DNA of 64,000 nt from Physcomitrium patens (Eukaryota > Streptophyta > Bryopsida > Funariales > Funariaceae): assembly GCF_000002425.4 (NCBI RefSeq), contig NC_037253.1:11399065-11463064 (forward strand), read 5' to 3'. The translations under genes and the position numbers were made by a program. The notes beneath the pieces were generated by a model. It saw only the letters and a program-made list of their open reading frames with translations. It was not told where the DNA came from and did not search any database. Shown here in pieces: positions 10,777 through 21,386 of the stretch; position 1 is the first letter of the stretch; each line of letters opens with the position of its first letter.

Positions 10777-13700
10777 TGCTAAAAAGCAAAAGTTGCGCTG
10801 TGTTGCGCCATGCGCTGAATCGTCTAATACAACAATTTTCAACAAAAATTGCCGCACAATTTGACGCCGGAATTTGTTGTTCTAGATCGCAATCTGTTCG
10901 CTGAGAGTCCTCACTCTACTGCCTTCTGCAATAGAAGAAGCCTGCGAATTCGCCAGATTGAATATGACGGACAAACTCTGTGTTCTACGAGTGCAGTTAT
11001 TGATGAAGTATGGACACACGATGGAGAGAATTTGAGAAAATGTCGTCGAATTCGGATTGCTTCCATACGAATGGCAGCGGTAGACATGCAGTGAACTAAC
11101 CAGAAGTAGCATATGAAAAAGTGTTTTTAAGGATCGACCACGAATAAGGCTTGTGCAGATGTTAAGGCTTTCATGCCCTCAGGTTTGTACAATGTTACAT
11201 GAAGTACTGAGATAACATCTTATTGAACTGAATCACCAATGCTTTTCAGTCTGAGTTGCTTGGAATTGGACTTGGGATAAAGGTTACTGGAATTGCGATA
11301 TTTTACTTCGTTGTTAGCAATGTGTCTTGGAGCAATGTCTAGGAGCAATCTGTAGGGTTTGGTTGATGAAGCTCAGTTCATCGCCTTGTTAACTTCCTGA
11401 AATATGTTATTACACTCCTGTGCCATTCCTTGATCAGCCTTGTGATGAGCATACACGATGTAGTGTGTCGCGAGTCAGAGCACACGCTCTGGACCTGAAT
11501 CAATGGCAGACTAGTTCATGCATTCGGAGAGATAGTACTGTGTCGACTCCAATACCACAATTTCTAAAATGACCTGATGAACATCGACGGAGAATAGCAT
11601 GCACAAAATTCTAACCTCCAAAGGGAACCCTCTGCCTTCAGGCTGAGCCTGCAGCGGTTTGGAGACGTGACTTGATTCGCTTCGGCAACCAGTCATGGAT
11701 TACTTAGTTTAAGACATGCATTTCTTGAGCAACTAAACGTAAAGTGAGCCACTGACCGAAGGGGCCAGCTGGCCTTCAGGTACAAATTCGTGATAACATT
11801 GTGTTCAAGCTGAAACCTTAGAGTTTTCAGTCAGCAAACAATATGCACGTATTACACACTTTCATGCTGAGCTAGGAATCCATCATCACTAGTATTCTCA
11901 TATATTTCAGTACAATATGAGCCAGAACTTCTCTGACACGGTCGCTTATACACGACCAGAACATCAATTTCGCGTCATTTGGATCTTAGTTTTTCTTGTT
12001 TTGAAATTCTTGTTTTAACCTGCATTTCCTGCCAGAAAAGTTCAAAAACTTAACAAGAAAGAGAAGCTGACAGGAGAGCCAGTCTCACAGACAATGTTAG
12101 GATGATGCAGTGCCAAACATGGCCTCAAGATCAATCATTCAGACATGGCTACTACTGCTGTCCTGAAAAAAATGAACAGTGGTGGAGTGGTTGATGCCAT
12201 CGTGCCTCCATGATTGATTTCACTCAAGCGTAACCAGGTGATAAAGATCAACTACGGACGAGAGCTCTTCAACACTACTAAGCATTTGTAAGTCGTAATT
12301 GCCAGTGGACGTAAATACTTGAGAGTTCATCAAGCTGAGTGCGTGTAGTGCTACATGCTTAGTCGCTGAAATAGTATCGATTGCTTTAATTCTTGTATAG
12401 CGATTCGAATTATCATGGCGCATCGTTGAGCATCAGAGAACGTGCAATGCACCCACTAAAAGCTCATTCAATATATATGATTATCAATTTGTCAGTCCAT
12501 TTAACAGCACCAAAGGAAAATGCAATGTTGTGATAACTTCGATACCTTCACCTTCGTGACAAATTATTTCTCTTCGTACAAGCACTCATAACCCTGCGTG
12601 CAAGTCTGATCTGCGATGATGTAGACATCGGTGTGTTATTGCAGCATCACTTGCAAACATTGTGAGTAGCAAGGTAAGGTCAAATTTCTCGTCACATTTG
12701 CTTGACAATCTGCTTCACAGTACTCGTTTAAATTCAGTCATGAAACACGATACATGATGAAGAGATGCCCAAAGTTACTATTGCTTCTGTGAAGTTTACC
12801 TAGTTCGGTTGCATTTCAGTGAAGGAATGTGCCGATACGAGGTGGAAGCTGCATCCCTCTCCGGACAGTTAACTCTGTCTCGAGGAGGACAAGCTGCACA
12901 GCACTTGATGGTGTGATCGCACAGGACGCTATTGTAGCTCTCAGACCTCTTGCTTTCACTACCATGGCAGAAATGATGAGTGGAACATCCACGCCGTATT
13001 CCTCCTCAACGAATTTATCCAACCCGATCTAGCTTGCCGCAATGCTAATCAATTACCCTCCAGGATCGTCGCCAGAGAAGCGAGGAAGAAAGCAATGGAA
13101 TCAGAGCGCGAAAGTTTCTTGGCAACCAACTCGTGGATTTTCTCTTGGTAAGAGTCCTCACCGAATTGGAAGCTCCCCTATCTCCATCTGAAGGCATTGA
13201 GAAATCATGAAATTCATCAGCTGGGTTTTCCACACAGATACATCGTGACATTTTGTCATACCATTTTAGCAATGCTCCACAAGCTGCAATCGGAAATTGG
13301 CTCAAGTTGTGTGAAAATGTTTAAGTGCTTCACCGGGTAGATTATAACTCACGAAACTAACTATTATTAAACAACGTTTCGTTAAAGGTGGGAGCTTATT
13401 GTGAGTCTGCATCCACATGGTTGGAATCGACTCTAAGCACTCTATTTTGGCCGTTAATTAATTATCAGTTCACTCCACATCGTCATTTCCTATCCACCCC
13501 TACCCGTTTCAGTGCAGCTTGCCTGAACAACATCCCAACCGGCACTTAATAGTTGGCCAAGAACAGTCAACAATTTGCTAGCACGGCGCCATGATCTGCA
13601 CCCGAGTAACTAGAGCCAACTTTCTGGTACTGACTCAGCCCGGCTTGCATCGGAGGATTGATTGACATCACCCAGCAGGTAAATCACCATTTCGTGAGAT

Positions 13701-13900
13701 TACTGTGATGAGAATCTGGAAGAGAAACTGAAAACAAAATTATAAAAAGAAAGTTATCAAGCTTGCAAACTTATGTCCACTGGCTGCCTCCTAGAATATA
13801 ATATTTCTCCAATTCACTGAAAATCCATCCTCAAAAGAATTGTAACGTACCAATGATTAGGCTTAATTTAATGTGGTAGCATTAATAATAAAGAATCGTA
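10777..13900. other. Balanced-GC region without a recognised gene
   Basis: Composition here resembles the genic islands, but the longest frames are only 60-86 codons, for example 10849-11094 on plus and 12816-13022 and 13045-13305 on minus. None shows a motif I recognise and no convincing set of exons with GT-AG joins could be assembled. It could be a decayed gene, a non-coding transcript or intergenic sequence. Confidence 0.4.
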
Positions 13901-16680
13901 ATAATAAGAATTATTCTTAATACTAACAACCTTGTGCTGGTTTCAATTATTTTTCGCCAGCTTGTCTTAAGTCAAAGCTCAGGTTGGGTCGTTTCTGCAC
14001 AAGGTTCTATCTCTCTTTCTCTCTCGTTATCCCATTTACCGAAACCTGCCCCCAAGTCTGCAACGAAGTACTGTAGATTCTTGCCATTTCAAGTCATTTT
14101 CAAGTTGGAGCTGAGCACGGGACAGATGTCAGAGAGAGTGCATAAGTATCCGCAATGACAAACAATGAGTGGGCTATCTACTAGGCAGGGAATGATGCTT
14201 TTGCCACAAGGACTTGCTGCAGCAATAGTAAACTATGAGTTATGGCCTTTGTCGGGATTAAACTAAACTACGGGCGTAGAGATCTCTCCGCAGGACAGGT
14301 GTTACCCTAAAGCTGCAAGCAACATGTCCTTCCTTCCCGCTTGTTTTGTCACTAGTCTTTGGAACAGGTAACGAGGGCATTTCAACCATATTCTCACCCC
14401 CCCCCCTTTTCTTCAGCTCCTCCCGTTCGGCTTACTTGTTCCCAGTCAACCACCCCAGGCGCAGGAATTGTCTTCAAAATAAAAGAGCTGGGGTAAGCTC
14501 AACTGTAAGGCCCATTGCCATTGACTAGATCAACCGCGACAATACCGTGCGGTGTGAATAGCTCAGCACCACACCCTCTTGGCACTGGACCACTTATCCG
14601 ATTGGCTGACCCACGGTCCAATGTCCTCGGCGACGGCAGGCTGTGAGGGGTTAATCAAACTAAGGAGCAAAGCACATCAAGATTAACGAGTAAGCATGCT
14701 AATCAAACAGTGCTATGGTCATGGCTACATCTTAGGGTTCCGTCAGACAGCCCTCTCAGCAACCAGATCTAAGCTGTTTCTAATCTGCCAGTCCCAGACT
14801 TGATGTTGTCTCATTGACTAAAGCAGGATTATGAGAGTTCGTGCAGATGTGGTATGGATGAAAAAGAAGAGCTGCAACATCTTCTTATTTTCTCATCCGA
14901 GAGTTTGAAATCAGTGTAGTTTAGGGCTTGCACTGTAAAAAGCTGAGAGCATTGGTTGTGCATGAGAATGCTGATTATTAGCGCAACGTGAGCACCTAAA
15001 GGCTCTTAACAGACAAAACCCAACAAATAAGGAAACAAATGAATAAAATCAGTAGTAGCTTCAACAGCCTGTGATTGTGAGCTCAAGAAAAGGAGAGTGG
15101 CAGTCTGGGTCACATGACAGGGGCTCCCTCCTATCACCTCAACCTCACTGCTGCTCCAGCTCTCTCTCATTCACACACTGCCAATGCAGTTCACTGAGGC
15201 ATATTCTTTTGGGGGGGGGGGGACAATTTCTCCCCTTTCCTTTCATCTGTGGATGGATGATCATGGGAGAGTGTGGCCAATTCAGTGGTTATGGAGTCCG
15301 CACAGGTGCACATGCCCCTCCCTTCACCCCTTTTCCACAGCTGGGCAGGTTGTAAGTGTGATGGACGGGGGTCTCTTTCACGCATAGCATTCTTTTGGGT
15401 GTTTGAGTCCTCTATGGATTCAAATTCAGTGGTTGAACTTGGCACACTTCTTTCACATGACCCCCCCCCTCCCTCCCTCTCTACCTCTGTGTGTGCTTCC
15501 AGCTAGTTTCTATCTCATCTGTCCCTGTGGAATGTGACTCCAGATTTTGTGATATTGCCTTTTGCAACCCCCCTGTCACATGGAGGGTCCTCTTTCCATC
15601 CACGTACATCCATCCATGTTTGAATTCACCACACTCACCTCTCTCTCTCTCCTTCCCTTCTCTCCTTTTCCACAATAAATAGCAGAAAGAGAAAGTGCAA
15701 TTAAGGGATGGAGGATTTGTTAAGGAGGAAATGAAAAAGGCTGGCTCCTGTGTGTGAGTACATTCCTTGGCCTGGCTAGGCTCACTCACTCACTCACTCC
15801 CTAGCTGTTTTGTTGTTATGTGGACTTGGGGGGAGGGGGTCACATCCTCCAAGGTGGTAGGGGTTAAGTGGGTTCTCAGCTGCAGGGTCCCCATCCTTCT
15901 GCCTGGCAACACATGGACAGACATTGACTGACTAATTCCTTCAATGCCTCACATTACCACCATCACTACCACTAATACTATTACTCCTCCCACTACTCCT
16001 ACTACCACTATTACTACTCTTACTATTATTACTACTGCCACTATTACTCTGTTTCTCTCATAGACAGAAGAGACAGACTGACAAAGACCACCACAGACGG
16101 ACATAACAAAAGAAGCAAATGAGTAATACCCAGGTTGTGGAAAATGGGTGATGGATCCTTTGTATGAAACCTCTCTCTCTCTCTCTATTTTCACCCGTCC
16201 TTGGGGTTTTACAGACTAACTTACTATTATTTGAGAGTTGAAAATTGGGTGGTGGGGATTGAGTAAGAGAATTACTCACTCGCATGCTTCCTTCCTCTGT
16301 TCATTCATTCTTTGGCAAGAAGTGAGATGAGTTTGATTGAGGGAGCAGATTGAGTGATTGAACTGTGTGATTGAGTTGAATGATTGATTGATGGATGGAT
16401 TATGCATGCCTGTCCCCCTCTCCCCTTCCCTTTACTGAACCTGCTCAACCCACCAGGCTGAGCTCTGGCTCCTCCTGCCACAACAGCCACACCAGAACCT
16501 ACCCCATTACCATGCATGACCCCCCCACCCCTATTACCACCACCACCACCTCATAATCACGCACTACTTTCACCCTTATTACCATGTATCACTCCTACCG
16601 CATCACCGCGCATTACCCCATGCCCAGTACATTGAAGACGATGACTAATGTTATGGACACCTTTTTCAGTGTTCCAACAA
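13901..16680. other. Low-complexity, pyrimidine- and G/C-run-rich region without a recognised gene
   Basis: Features include a C10 run near 14397, a G12 run near 15211, C-runs near 15461 and 16521, CT-rich tracts at 15640-15665 and 16170-16187, TGAT-type repeats at 16346-16395 and TTACCATG-like repeats at 16500-16600. Short open frames on both strands follow the low-complexity composition. No gene is supported. Confidence 0.45.
15951..16050. repeat. Degenerate ACT/ACC/ATT trinucleotide repeat
   Basis: About 100 bp of imperfect (ACT)n and (ACC)n with ATT variants. Its complement encodes the Val-rich frame seen on the minus strand. Confidence 0.8.
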
Positions 16681-16686
16681 TAATAC

Positions 16687-16714
<28 letters not shown>
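16687..16714. repeat. Poly-A run (28)
   Basis: An uninterrupted A run. It may be the tail of a retroposed sequence, but no body or target duplication was identified. Confidence 0.85.
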
Positions 16715-16718
<4 letters not shown>

Positions 16719-16831
16719 ATTTCAGTGTTGTTGATTATGCAATAGGTGCTTCATGACATAGATCACTAGGACAGTTTGATTTCGGTTTACTCACTCAACT
16801 TTTTGAAGCAACAAGAACACTTCATTATGAA

Positions 16832-17202
16832 GGTCCAAACATGGCACTTTCACAAAACCAAATAATTGGAATTTAGCACCTAATATTTCCAAAATCACAC
16901 AAAATATCAAATCCAAAATATCACAATTCAACCTTTTTCCCCTTGATATTATTCCCTGATATTACCCCCTAATTCAAACTTTATTACTCCCTAGTGTGGA
17001 GTTAAAGTGTGAAGAGAGCTAATGTGAGCAACACAATTTTTGATATTTGATCCAACCCTCTTTTGATATTTTGATTTTAAAATCATTCACCTTATGAGGT
17101 GGGTGATTTGGTGAAGTGTCAAGTGATATTTTGAAATATCATAGAATACTTCAAGATCTCATCATAGGTGAAACATCACCCAAAAAGGCCATGTTTAAAC
17201 CT
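16832..17202. mobile_element. MITE-like element with short terminal inverted repeats
   Basis: The left end GGTCCAAACATGGC at 16832 pairs with the inverted right end GGCCATGTTTAAACC at 17188-17202, with two mismatches in about 14 bp. The interior is rich in GATATT motifs and short palindromes such as TTTGAAATATCA. At about 371 bp without coding capacity it fits a non-autonomous DNA transposon. I found no clear target duplication. Confidence 0.3.
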
Positions 17203-17331
17203 CCCTATTGCCTTATGTATATTTGTATGTGTGTTTTTTGTTTTGTTTTGTTTTTTTTTTTTTTTCTATTTTTATTTTTATGAAGGCTATTTTTTTATAT
17301 TTATGATTAAAAGAAGAAAATAGAATATATT

Positions 17332-17370
<39 letters not shown>

Positions 17371-18075
17371 GTACACATAAATATATGTTCTAATTTTTTA
17401 TTGTAAAGTTTTAATTAGTAAAAGTTGCATTGGAGATAATTTGATATATGCATGGACTTTTAGCAAGGTAATAAATTTTGTATTTGGAAAGTGGATATAT
17501 TTCTTTAATGCTTTCAAAGATAGTTTTGTATTTAATAGTGTAAATTTTACCAACTTTCATGCCATTTTAAAGTTTCTGGATAGACATGCTTAAGATATTG
17601 TTTTGAATATACATGAAAGAAATTTTAGCCATCATTTTAATGCTTGCAATGAAAAAATTAGTACTTCAAAAACTTACATGATATACCATTATTTTTCTTT
17701 TCTTCTAGTCATCTCTTTTGAATCACACGTGATTTGTATGGAATTTAAGAGAAAGATTCATTTTCTTCTCATCTAATAAATAAATAAATAAATATTAAAA
17801 TCTAAACTTGAAATTCCAAAGTCTTAAAATTATACAAATTTTTACCATTCTTTTTAAAACTGATTGATTTAAGCTATCATATGTTGAATAATATGTTTTA
17901 AAAATATAAAATATGTTTATATATTTGAATCCACCATGAAAATATTAAGAATTGGAACTAAATTATTATAACTTTGTGTGGAATAATCTTGATTGTGTTA
18001 ATTTTCCAATCTAAGGCTCATTAAGTAAGTCAACTAATTAGTTAAGAATAAAACTATAAACTCACTTCTATATCA

Positions 18076-18115
<40 letters not shown>

Positions 18116-18624
18116 CATAAAAAAAATTAAATTCAGATGATTTTGATGACGATGCTTAATTCTACTAAATTTAAATCAAAACACTATGCATCTATTTATG
18201 ATCAAAGCAACACTTATTGCATTACTGCAAATCATTCAAAATCTCATTAAAGATTGGTAAAAAAATAATAAAAAATAGATATAAAGATTATGTATAATAC
18301 ACTTAATCTATTAAGCCTAATTTGTTTTACAACAAAAGAAATATCATTTAATTGATACAATTGTTTCTACAGATTATTTTTTAAGGGCAAAAAGTATTCT
18401 TTTGTGTTAAAAACTATTTATGTACATGATTTGTATGTTGTTTGTATCAATTTATAATTATTTCTATACATAATGTAACATGAAAAACTTAAGAATGCAT
18501 TAGAATTTCGAAAAATTACCCCCCTCAACAAATTATCTTTGGCAAAAAAAATCAAACAAGCATACAAAAAATACAAAACACCTTTAAAATATATCATAAT
18601 TCTTCAAAATAATAATATGTTTTT

Positions 18625-18665
<41 letters not shown>

Positions 18666-19232
18666 TTAATTAATAATTTATGTAAGCTACATGAAATTTA
18701 CTAACTTTTTTGAAGATGTTTCTACAATGTGTTCTTGAAGTATAGATATCAATAATTTTTCCATCAAATATGTTTTGGTTTTCTTACATCTTCATTATAT
18801 ACATATAGATCTTTATACACAAATATACATATACATGTCTATTTATTTATGTATCAAAAAAAAGAAAAGATCGCATAGTATCCTAACCGAGTATGTAAGA
18901 GAAAAAATAATAAAAAATTGATAAAGCATTGTAACCAACCAAGGAAAGATGAAAATGTTTTGGATAATAACATTGACATGTGTATATCTGTTAATATGAT
19001 AAAAAAAATTATAAAATTACTACAACAACAAAACTCTTGTGTACAATATTTCTAATTATTCTTAAGACTTTTAAGAAAAATAAATAAAAAATCAGAATGA
19101 ATCAAGAAGATTATTGTATTCTTATAGTTACATGTTCTATTTAAAATAAATAAGTTTGTAGTACTTCTTTAAAATATATATTATATATTTTTAATTACAA
19201 AATTATTAATAAAAAGTAGTATATAAATCTAA
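17203..19232. other. AT-rich DNA with several (TA)n microsatellites
   Basis: TA runs occur at about 17337-17367, 18080-18111 and 18627-18661. No gene, RNA or domain is visible. Confidence 0.6.
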
Positions 19233-19376
19233 GATATATATAGAAAAATGATAATTCTACATCTCCAATTGATATTGCTACACTAAATGTAACCTCCATA
19301 CAACTTAAATTGACTAAAAAGCATGCTTCCATGCTTAGAATACATTTGACAACCCAATGTTTAACTCCAATATTAA

Positions 19377-19378
<2 letters not shown>

Positions 19379-19411
<33 letters not shown>

Positions 19412-19414
19412 ATG

Positions 19415-19441
<27 letters not shown>
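19379..19441. repeat. (TA)n-(TG)n compound microsatellite
   Basis: About thirteen TA units pass into TG units. Confidence 0.9.
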
Positions 19442-19446
<5 letters not shown>

Positions 19447-19609
19447 AAATAAAATAAACTTTAAAATTTAACAATTTTTGAGGGAAATATTTTATTTTCT
19501 TATAAAAATTTTAGTCTCTTTCTCAACCACCACCTTTTTTTAAAGCAAATAAAAGGACAAAATGTGCAAAAAGAAGAGTCATATTATTAGTTAGTTATCT
19601 ACAAGGAGG

Positions 19610-19614
19610 TCATG
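19610..19614. repeat. Target-site duplication of element A, left (TCATG)
   Basis: TCATG precedes the 5' LTR and recurs exactly at 26011-26015 after the 3' LTR. Five bases is the usual length for Ty3/gypsy integration. Confidence 0.9.
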
Positions 19615-19958
19615 TGTCACGGCTATAATCATGTAAGCTAATAATTACATATAGAAATAGATAGAAGTAAGTAAAAGTAGATAAAAGTAAGTTAATTCTA
19701 TAATATTTAATATGGAAGCTTCTTAGAAGCTTCCTAGACGCTGCTTTGACTTCATAGGTGTCTTTAATTGACTTTTTGGATTAGAAACGTGGTCAACAAG
19801 TTGGCCATGTGCCACACATGTTGTTAGCTTGAAGATCAAGCTAACTATGTGGCACACACGTAGAAAAACTTGCCTTGTAAGTCAAGGCATGTGTCCTACA
19901 AAGTCAACACATATTGGAGGTCCTATAGAACATCGCCACGTAGCCCCTAGTTAGATAG

Positions 19959-19966
19959 TATATATA
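19959..19966 (+). promoter_or_regulatory. TATA box of the element A LTR promoter
   Basis: TATATATA in the LTR. Plant start sites usually lie about 30 bp downstream, which here is position 19990, the first base of the eleven-base block complementary to the primer site. Confidence 0.65.
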
Positions 19967-19989
19967 GAGACAAGAGTGAAGGCTTCTTC

Positions 19990-20000
19990 ACTCTTGTCAA
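19990..20000 (+). other. Predicted transcript 5' end, complementary to the primer site (self-primer)
   Basis: The bases ACTCTTGTCAA lie 31 bp after the first T of the TATA box. They are the exact reverse complement of TTGACAAGAGT at 20178-20188, and pairing stops at both ends, so the match is exactly eleven bases. In the fission-yeast element Tf1 the first eleven bases of the mRNA serve as the reverse-transcription primer by the same geometry. The same block is present in the 3' LTR. Confidence 0.55.
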
Positions 20001-20177
20001 CTCCTTTCTTGCTTCTAGTCTAGTTTCAAGGATCTCTAGTTTTCTTGTCTTTTGGCAATAGCCATTCCAGTTTTTCTTTCAATATATATACTTGTTTATA
20101 TATATTTTATTACCTCTCTTTGAATGAAGGCTCATTTGTCTGAATTATTTTTTCATCGAATTCTTGTCCTTGATAGA

Positions 20178-20188
20178 TTGACAAGAGT
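20178..20188 (+). other. Candidate primer-binding site of element A (self-priming type)
   Basis: TTGACAAGAGT begins two bases after the 5' LTR, the normal primer-site position, but is not complementary to any tRNA 3' end I recognise. It pairs perfectly with the predicted mRNA start at 19990-20000. A nine-base match to the initiator-Met tRNA site (TATCAGAGC, 20199-20207) lies further in and is the competing explanation. Confidence 0.55.
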
Positions 20189-20387
20189 ACACCTACAATA
20201 TCAGAGCTTTGTCTAATCTTGATTAAGAGTGGATTACCCCTTTTTCTTAATAAGATATAAGCATATTAGAAGTTGCGGATTACCTTCTTCTAAACTGATA
20301 TTGTCCTTAGTATTTTCTTTGTCCGCAAGTCCTCTCTTCTATTTGTCTTGAGCGATATTAGACATTTTCTCTCTTCTAAGTGTTATC

Positions 20388-21386
20388 ATGGCAGAACTTC
20401 TTGAAGTGAAGAGTGCAATGGCACAAATGCAAGAGCAATTGAGGGAGTTAGTGCTTGCGATGCATCAACTCAATTTACCGCCACAAGAAGCAACAAGATT
20501 GGAAGGAAGTGAAGATATAGAAATGGTTGGAGCTGCTTCAACATCTACACCAAACCATGTCCTTTCTCCTATAGTGGAATGCCCTTCAAATGTTAGAGAA
20601 CCAAGAATTGCCCTACCCGAGAAGTTTGATGGCACCAGATCCAAGTTTCGAGGATTTATCAATCAAGTACAACTTGTGATTGAACTTCAACCCCAAAGCT
20701 ATCCAACTCCAGGATCACAAGTTAGATTCATTGATACGCTTCTTTCAGGTTCGGCACTATCGTGGTTTTCATCTTTTGTTGAACGACGAGATCCAATATT
20801 GGATAATCTAGAGGATTTTTTGCCAGAGTTTCGACCCATGTATGGAGAACATGATGCAATTCGTGTTGTAATCAATAAGATCCATATTTTACGACAAGGT
20901 AATTGATCAGTAACGTTATATGCTTCACAATTTCGACAACTTGCAACTGATATCAAGTGGGATGATGCTGCACTTATTAGCCAATTTCTCTACAGATTAC
21001 AGTATGAGGTAAAAAAATTAATGCTCAACTTACCTGATCCTCAAACATTGAGTCAAGCAATTGACGTTACTGTGAAGTGCAACAATCGCCTTTTTGAATT
21101 CCGATCTGAGAACTGTACAAGTGGACCTCAACGTTACTACAATTCAATGGCAACACCAACACCTCTTCAATACATACATTCGAAAGTAGAGGATATGTAA
21201 ATTGATGCAGTACGTTTCAAACCTCTCACAGAGCAAGAAAAAACTCGTCGTCGTCAAGAAGGATTATGTTTATATTATGGAGAACCAAACCACACTGCTC
21301 AGCATTGTCCAAAGAAACGACGCAATCACAAAATGAGGAGTATGGCTGTGAAAGAAGATAATATGTCAGAAAACGAGTTTGTCTAG
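20388..21386 (+). pseudogene. gag: gag of element A (two internal stops)
   Basis: The frame begins with ATG at 20388 and can be followed to TAG at 21384-21386, interrupted by TGA at 20904-20906 and TAA at 21198-21200. An N-terminal Gln/Leu-rich helical segment (MAELLEVKSAMAQMQEQLRE) precedes a retrotransposon gag-like domain with FDGTRSKFRGF near residue 80 and TLYASQFRQLA after the first stop. A C-terminal nucleocapsid knuckle reads CLYYGEPNHTAQHC; it has the first Cys, His and last Cys, but Tyr where the second Cys is expected. The older copy B shows the same TAT codon there, so the substitution may be ancestral. Both stops are consistent with C-to-T or G-to-A change. Gag would package the RNA in cytoplasmic particles. 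Confidence 0.88.

Larger units (their letters stand above)
19615..20175 (+). repeat. 5' LTR of element A
   Basis: The LTR starts TGTCACGG. It ends TTGATA where the 3' copy ends TTGACA, so the usual terminal CA has changed to TA. It holds four perfect stem-loops: 19714-19734 (9-bp arms), 19823-19845 (9-bp arms, with an outer GTGCCACA/TGTGGCAC pair), 19871-19889 (7-bp arms) and 19971-19996 (11-bp arms, 4-base loop). A TATA box lies at 19959-19966, directing a start near 19990. Confidence 0.93.

Noticed and set aside
15949..16194. Val-rich minus-strand frame
   Set aside because: It is the complement of the ACT/ACC trinucleotide repeat.
16687..16714. Poly-A run as the tail of a retroposed gene copy
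   Set aside because: No recognisable body upstream and no flanking duplication. Treated as a simple homopolymer.
19379..19441. TA/TG tract as a CRISPR-like or regularly spaced array
   Set aside because: It is a simple microsatellite with no spacers.
20199..20207. Initiator-Met tRNA-type primer site (TATCAGAGC) as the main primer site of element A
   Set aside because: It is only nine bases and lies 23 bases past the LTR, whereas the eleven-base self-complementary site sits at the normal position. Kept as the competing hypothesis.
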